Translations under genes and position numbers: made by a program
Notes under the pieces: generated by a model
Told to the model about the DNA's origin: nothing
Database searches by the model: none
Seen by the model: the letters and a program-made list of their open reading frames with translations, nothing else
Shown: one piece after another, positions 60,701 through 64,000 of the stretch
Position numbering within the stretch: the stretch's first letter is position 1
How the letters are laid out: the number at the start of each line of letters is the position of its first letter
Assembly (NCBI GenBank): GCA_031551275.1
Contig: JAVBNX010000001.1
Coordinates: forward strand, 186,001 to 250,000
Direction of reading: 5' to 3'
Length of the DNA: 64,000 nt
From: JAVBMJ01 sp031551275
Lineage (GTDB): Bacteria; Bacteroidota; Bacteroidia; Bacteroidales; Rikenellaceae

Positions 60701-61845
60701 TCGAGAACTCCGGCCAGAGCATCGACCCGGAGCAGATCGACCACGTGTTCGACCGCTTCTTCCAGATCGACGGCAGCGCGACGGGGGGCTCGGGCATCGG
60801 GCTCCACCTGGCCAAGATGATCGTGGGTCTCCACCACGGGACGATCTCGGCCGCCAACGTCGAGGGCGGGGTAAAGTTCACCGTGCGCATCCCGCTGGGC
60901 AACACCCACCTGTCGGCCTCGGAGATCGCCGCCGACGCCAAGCACAAGGACCTTTATTATAAGGTAAGGACCCAGCGCATCGAAGAGGCCGAGGAGTTGC
61001 TCTCCCCCTCCCTGGAGGAGGAAGACGAGCAGAAGTCCAGCCGCCGCAAGCGCAACATCGTGCTGGTGGACGACGACGCCGAATTGGGCCACTACCTGCG
61101 CATGGAGCTGGCTCCCTTCTACAACATCGAACTTTGCGACAGCGGCAGCGAGGCGTGGAAGATCATCTCGACCATGATGCCCGACGCGGTAATCACCGAC
61201 CTCTCGATGCCCGGCGGATGGGACGGCCTGGAGCTCTGCCGCAAGGTCAAGCAAAACCCCTCCACCAACCACCTGCCCGTGATCGTGCTGACCTCGATGA
61301 CCGACGAGGAGACCGAGCAGCGCTGCATGGACTGCGGGGCCGACCGCTACCTGAAAAAGCCCATCAGTTTGGACCTGCTCAAGGGGGCGATCCTGCAGGC
61401 GATCACCACCCGGGACACCATCCGCAGCAAGTTCCAGTCGGAGATTACCCCCGATTACCAGCAGGTCCAGATCTCCTCGCCCGACAGCAAGTTCATCGCC
61501 AAAGTGATCGAGTCGATCCGCAAGAACCTCGAGAATCCCGAGTTCAGCGTCGACGACCTGGGTCGCGACGTGGGCATGAGCCGGGTCCACCTCAACCGCA
61601 AGCTCAAGGAGAACATCAACATCTCCCCGAGCAATTTGATCAAGTCGATCCGCATGAAGCAGGCGGCCTACCTTTTGATCAACAACAAGGTCAACATCTC
61701 GGAGGTGGCCTACAAGGTAGGATTTTCGACCCACTCCTACTTCTCCAACATCTTCCGGGACTACTTCGGGATGACCCCGAAAGAGTTTGTCGTCAAATAC
61801 ATGGACACCGACGACAAGGAGGCCCTCAGCAAAATGTTCGAATAG
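57712..61845 (+). CDS. Hybrid two-component system regulator 2 (HTCS), probable xylan sensor
   Basis: 1377 residues from ATG 57712, with a clean signal peptide ending A-F-G-Q. Periplasmic Reg_prop propellers (repeated L-W-(I/V)-(S/G)-T strands, about 25-690), Y_Y_Y domain (about 705-785), membrane helix (about 793-813), kinase with L-S-H-E-I-R-T-P near 841 and a G-S-G-I-G-L-H ATPase motif, receiver V-L-V-D-D-D near 1116 with I-T-D-L-S-M-P, and AraC-type DNA-binding domain at 1276-1377 ending M-T-P-K-E-F-V. All catalytic parts are intact. Flanked by the divergent GH30-xylBA operon and by GH115, it most likely senses xylan oligosaccharides and activates both units. An upstream ATG at 57646 lacks a good signal. 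Confidence 0.95.
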   Translation: MKTRLLCLSLLSLFFLPSAFGQRIRLYNSGQGLPNTQINNVYQDGRGFIWISTENGAAYFDGMRFSSFSHDRNKSGTLAGENVSCVLTDSRGTSWVGTSNGMQRFDYEYNAFRDFQLTADDVGQWKFFINDIAESPDHKRLVAATSGRGLHVFRMEDYSIDQQLTGTLERTIDNGYVSKIFFDAKGYLWVFYSQGGLSVLDLSDGAAKKEVAWEEQAAGISKEAMVSAAICDEATGNLILGTFNHGILIYDAARGHIRRAKGASAGKYRVRALCKSSAQDIFLKGDCVWVGTEDSGLQVFNIAQEEIGRAKIQNSPADLDQCKVHSIIEDNQGNVWVGIYQKGLLVLPKSMYGFEYLGFKGREAGSINENTACITSVVRDPGGELWVGTDGAGLFRVKTDGSVESYSRTDGILPNNSVMALALDKSGKLWISTYMGGITTYTRGEGFREFSRQGDLKRVVCMEYDRPGDKLYMGTYGQGISVLSLKTGELTRFPSREVAGWVRSLLLDLSGRLWVGRADGVRCYDTQSRTQLNYNIGDMASEAQIFSLYRTDDNTVWIGTSEGLVAFREDAEKPRVYTTADGLAGNTICAMQSGSDGSLWISTVGGLSRLNARRDEIKNYHAYDGLQDNEFRFGASWQDPDGRIFFGGINGLTSFYPHIVDQREHPMPKIYFSGFNVFNRRVDYDEALGKNNVLDKHITEATRARLKHSSNVFTIEFAVQEYTNPQKVIYGYRMEGVDNHWHYTDAGHPQATYTNLPNGRYRFHVKASFEGGSGDDVVHNRMEIRILPPWYKSWWMWLVYIGLLGVCLWMLHDWWMRRRVRAGERAEMKRKEMKLRMFTDLSHEIRTPLTLVMTPLKKMREAETDGKTKEMYNLMYRNALRILRIINQLLDMRKVDNNQLKLKFNRTDIVFFVRDIMQSFDHMAMLHNIDFRMVTNRDALEAWVDQGNFDKVLFNIFSNAFKFTPDNGYTLVTLEVHPNHKNSGIASPIAEYMELGIENSGQSIDPEQIDHVFDRFFQIDGSATGGSGIGLHLAKMIVGLHHGTISAANVEGGVKFTVRIPLGNTHLSASEIAADAKHKDLYYKVRTQRIEEAEELLSPSLEEEDEQKSSRRKRNIVLVDDDAELGHYLRMELAPFYNIELCDSGSEAWKIISTMMPDAVITDLSMPGGWDGLELCRKVKQNPSTNHLPVIVLTSMTDEETEQRCMDCGADRYLKKPISLDLLKGAILQAITTRDTIRSKFQSEITPDYQQVQISSPDSKFIAKVIESIRKNLENPEFSVDDLGRDVGMSRVHLNRKLKENINISPSNLIKSIRMKQAAYLLINNKVNISEVAYKVGFSTHSYFSNIFRDYFGMTPKEFVVKYMDTDDKEALSKMFE

Positions 61846-61993
61846 CCCGGAAACGACCCCGGAACAGGGGCCCGGAAGGCCTGTAAAGAAAAAATGTTGC
61901 AAAATCGACAGAATGTGTAACGGATTTTGCCGGTATGTGTCGATATTTCTAATGATTGTGTCTTATTTTATAATTTTCCGGACGGTTTTTGAC

Positions 61994-62001
61994 TAATCTT
62001 G
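61994..62001 (+). promoter_or_regulatory. Candidate -7 box (TAATCTTG) for GH115
   Basis: One base off the TAnnTTTG consensus, about 19 bases before ATG 62020. It overlaps a small inverted repeat, CTTGC (61998-62002) and GCAAG (62011-62015), lying just before the start, which could fold in the mRNA or bind a protein. Confidence 0.4.
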
Positions 62002-62019
62002 CATTCGAAAGCAAGAGTG

Positions 62020-64000
62020 ATGAAACTGTCTCTACATAACCTGATTATTTCAGCCGCGGCGGGGCTGTGCTTCTTCGCCCATACGGCGCGGGCCCAAGCC
62101 ATCGGCGTCGTTTTCGAGAAAAAGGCCGGGGCCTTCGCCCTGGCGCAGGACGGGATACCCGCCGCGATCCGCTGCGACAGCTCCGACCATCCGGGAGTCC
62201 TGCTGGCCGCCGAAGCGCTCGCCAAAGATATCGAAAAGGTCGCGGGCGCCGCCCCCCAGGTCGTATTCAACGCCGCAACAGGCAAGCACCTCGCCGCCGC
62301 CACGCTGGGAAGCGGTCCCCTGGCCGAGAGCCTGCTGGCAGCCGGGGGGGTCGACCGCAAGGAGTTGGAGGGCAAGCGCGAAAAATTCATCCTCCACGCC
62401 GACGCCAACTCCCTCTTTATTCTGGGCAGCGATGCGCGCGGCACGATCTACGGCATTTACGAACTTTCGCGCCGGATCGGGGTCTCCCCGTGGCACTACT
62501 GGGCCGACGTGCCTATCGAGGCGCACAAAACCATCTGCGTGCTTCCCGGAAGCTACACCGAGGGCGAGCCCGCGGTCCGCTACCGGGGCATCTTCCTCAA
62601 CGACGAAGCCCCCAGCCTGACGGGTTGGGTAAAGGCCAATTTCGGAAAGTACGACCACCGTTTCTACCAGAAGGTCTTCGAGTTGTTGCTGCGCCTGAAG
62701 GGCAATTTCCTCTGGCCGGCCATGTGGGACGCCGCCTTCTACGACGACGATCCCCAAAACAGCGTGCTGGCCGACAGGATGGGCATCGTCATGGGCACCT
62801 CGCACCACGAACCGATGGCGCGCGCCCACAAGGAGTGGGGGCGCTACGGCACCGGGCCGTGGAACTACCAGACCAACCAAAAGACGCTCGACGGGTTCTG
62901 GCGCGCGGGCATCAACCGGATGAAACACACGCAGGACGTGGTTACCATCGGCATGCGCGGCGACGGCGACGAGCCCATGAGCGAGCAGAGCAACATCGCG
63001 CTGCTGAAAAAGATCGTCGCCGACCAGCGCCGGATCATCGAGAAAGAGACGGGCAAACCCTCGTCATCCACCCCGCAGGTCTGGGCGCTGTATAAAGAGG
63101 TGCAGGAGTACTACGACAAGGGCATGGAGGTCCCCGAGGACGTTACCCTGCTTTTGTGCGACGACAACTGGGGCAACGTGCGCAGGCTTCCCGCCATCGG
63201 GGCGAGCCCCCGCAAGGGCGGCTACGGGATGTACTACCATTTCGACTATGTGGGCGGTCCGAGAAGCTACAAATGGCTGAATGTAAGCCAGGTGCAGCGC
63301 GTATGGGAACAGATGGACCTTTGCTGGCGCCACGGGGTGGACCGGATGTGGATCGTCAACGTGGGCGACCTCAAACCGATGGAGTACCCCATCCAATTCT
63401 TCCTTGACATGGCCTGGGACCCCTCGCGTTTCAATCCCGGCAACCTCATGGAGCACACCCGGGGCTTCTGCGCGGAGCAATTCGGCGAAAAACACGCCGA
63501 AGAGGCCGCGCGCATACTCAACCTGTACAGCAAATACAACGCGCGTGTAACGCCCGAGTTGCTCAACGAAAAGACCTACCCGCTGGGAAACTACGACGAG
63601 TTCAACCGCGTGACCACGGACTACCTGCAACTGGAAACCGACGCGCTGAGGCTGTACCACCTCCTGCCCGCATCATACCGCGACGCCTTCGACCAATTGG
63701 TCTTGTTCCCCGTGCAGGCCTGCGCCAACCTCTACGCGATGTATTACGCGGTGGCTATGAACCGGGAGCTTTACGGACGGGGCGACGCGCAGGCCAACCT
63801 CTGGGCTGACCGGGCCGGGGAGCACTTCAAGCGCGACTCGATGCTTTGCAGGCGCTACAACAGGGAGATCAGCGGCGGGAAATGGAACCACATGATGGAC
63901 CAGACCCACATCGGCTATACCTACTGGAACCAGCCCCCGAAAAACACGATGCCCGAGGTCCGGCGCCTGCCCCGGCCCGAAAAACAAACGACCTTCGCCG
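62020..64000 (+). CDS. GH115 xylan alpha-1,2-glucuronidase (3' end outside window)
   Basis: Open from ATG 62020 to the window edge, 660 residues visible; the family is usually over 800, so the C-terminus is missing. A signal peptide ends H-T-A-R-A-Q (residue 26). After an N-terminal alpha/beta domain, the barrel shows the family landmarks: L-N-D-E-A-P at 193-198, W-P-A-M-W-D near 232-237, G-T-S-H-H-E-P-M at 259-266 and G-M-R-G-D-G-D-E-P-M at 311-320. GH115 enzymes remove (4-O-methyl)-glucuronic acid from internal and terminal xylose of glucuronoxylan. It lies 174 bases after HTCS 2 with its own promoter-like box. With GH30 and xylAB nearby, the xylan assignment is strong. Confidence 0.93.
   Translation, partial: MKLSLHNLIISAAAGLCFFAHTARAQAIGVVFEKKAGAFALAQDGIPAAIRCDSSDHPGVLLAAEALAKDIEKVAGAAPQVVFNAATGKHLAAATLGSGPLAESLLAAGGVDRKELEGKREKFILHADANSLFILGSDARGTIYGIYELSRRIGVSPWHYWADVPIEAHKTICVLPGSYTEGEPAVRYRGIFLNDEAPSLTGWVKANFGKYDHRFYQKVFELLLRLKGNFLWPAMWDAAFYDDDPQNSVLADRMGIVMGTSHHEPMARAHKEWGRYGTGPWNYQTNQKTLDGFWRAGINRMKHTQDVVTIGMRGDGDEPMSEQSNIALLKKIVADQRRIIEKETGKPSSSTPQVWALYKEVQEYYDKGMEVPEDVTLLLCDDNWGNVRRLPAIGASPRKGGYGMYYHFDYVGGPRSYKWLNVSQVQRVWEQMDLCWRHGVDRMWIVNVGDLKPMEYPIQFFLDMAWDPSRFNPGNLMEHTRGFCAEQFGEKHAEEAARILNLYSKYNARVTPELLNEKTYPLGNYDEFNRVTTDYLQLETDALRLYHLLPASYRDAFDQLVLFPVQACANLYAMYYAVAMNRELYGRGDAQANLWADRAGEHFKRDSMLCRRYNREISGGKWNHMMDQTHIGYTYWNQPPKNTMPEVRRLPRPEKQTTFA

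Noticed and set aside
21805..61845. Both HTCS genes are exactly 4134 bases from the chosen starts
   Set aside because: The sequences are clearly divergent in sensor and kinase parts; equal length is taken as coincidence, not recent duplication.
61857..61870. CCCC/GGGG hairpin after HTCS 2
   Set aside because: Only four strong pairs and no T-run follows, so not a convincing terminator.
1..64000. Search by eye for tRNA, rRNA, CRISPR arrays, transposases and integrases
   Set aside because: None could be supported; the coding content is metabolic, surface and regulatory throughout.

Overview
The window looks like a piece of a high-GC Bacteroidales chromosome (Bacteroidota), possibly Alistipes/Rikenellaceae-like given the GC content, although the genus is a guess. 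The evidence is two SusC/SusD pairs, two hybrid two-component systems, many secreted or lipoprotein glycan-active enzymes, and Bacteroidota-type TAnnTTTG promoter boxes. I see no rRNA, tRNA, CRISPR array or transposase.

Region 1 (1-28343) is a large polysaccharide utilisation locus. A nine-gene minus-strand operon runs 19392 -> 953: susC, susD, a BIG2-repeat surface lipoprotein, a PL38-type lyase, an alpha/beta hydrolase, GH97, GH127/146, a heparinase II/III-type lyase and a GH88-GH43 fusion. Divergent from it is a GH28/GH49-like beta-helix enzyme (19752), followed by an orphan ECF sigma factor and hybrid two-component regulator 1. Divergent from that regulator is a small unknown lipoprotein coupled to a GH43. 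Two lyase families plus an unsaturated-uronidase domain point to a uronic-acid-bearing polymer with arabinose and galactose or glucose side groups, such as a pectin side chain, gum or acidic arabinogalactan. The exact substrate is not readable from sequence. At the left edge are the end of an FN3-like surface protein and a truncated response-regulator remnant.

Region 2 (28629-43417) is a ten-gene plus-strand operon: ribokinase, susC, susD, a ComEC-like metallo-beta-lactamase lipoprotein, a sodium/solute symporter, a calcineurin-type phosphoesterase, an FAD oxidoreductase, a zinc polyol dehydrogenase, an SGNH hydrolase and a second PfkB kinase. It ends at a strong hairpin. It contains no recognisable glycoside hydrolase but does contain candidate phosphoester-cleaving enzymes and two sugar kinases. 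It is the best candidate here for an undescribed uptake and catabolic system, perhaps for phosphorylated sugars, nucleotides or polyols.

Region 3 (43492-53110) holds a large fimbrillin-like/FN3 lipoprotein with an internal duplication, a divergent helical-repeat protein of unknown function, and a three-gene operon of a histidine acid phosphatase, a mannitol-type dehydrogenase and a second FAD oxidoreductase. That operon echoes the phosphatase/oxidoreductase content of region 2.

Region 4 (53124-64000) is a glucuronoxylan locus: GH30 xylanase, xylulokinase and xylose isomerase in one operon, divergent from hybrid two-component regulator 2, which is followed by a GH115 alpha-glucuronidase cut by the right edge. 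Together these would cut the xylan backbone, remove (methyl)glucuronic acid, and route xylose to xylulose 5-phosphate. Any matching SusCD pair would lie outside the window.
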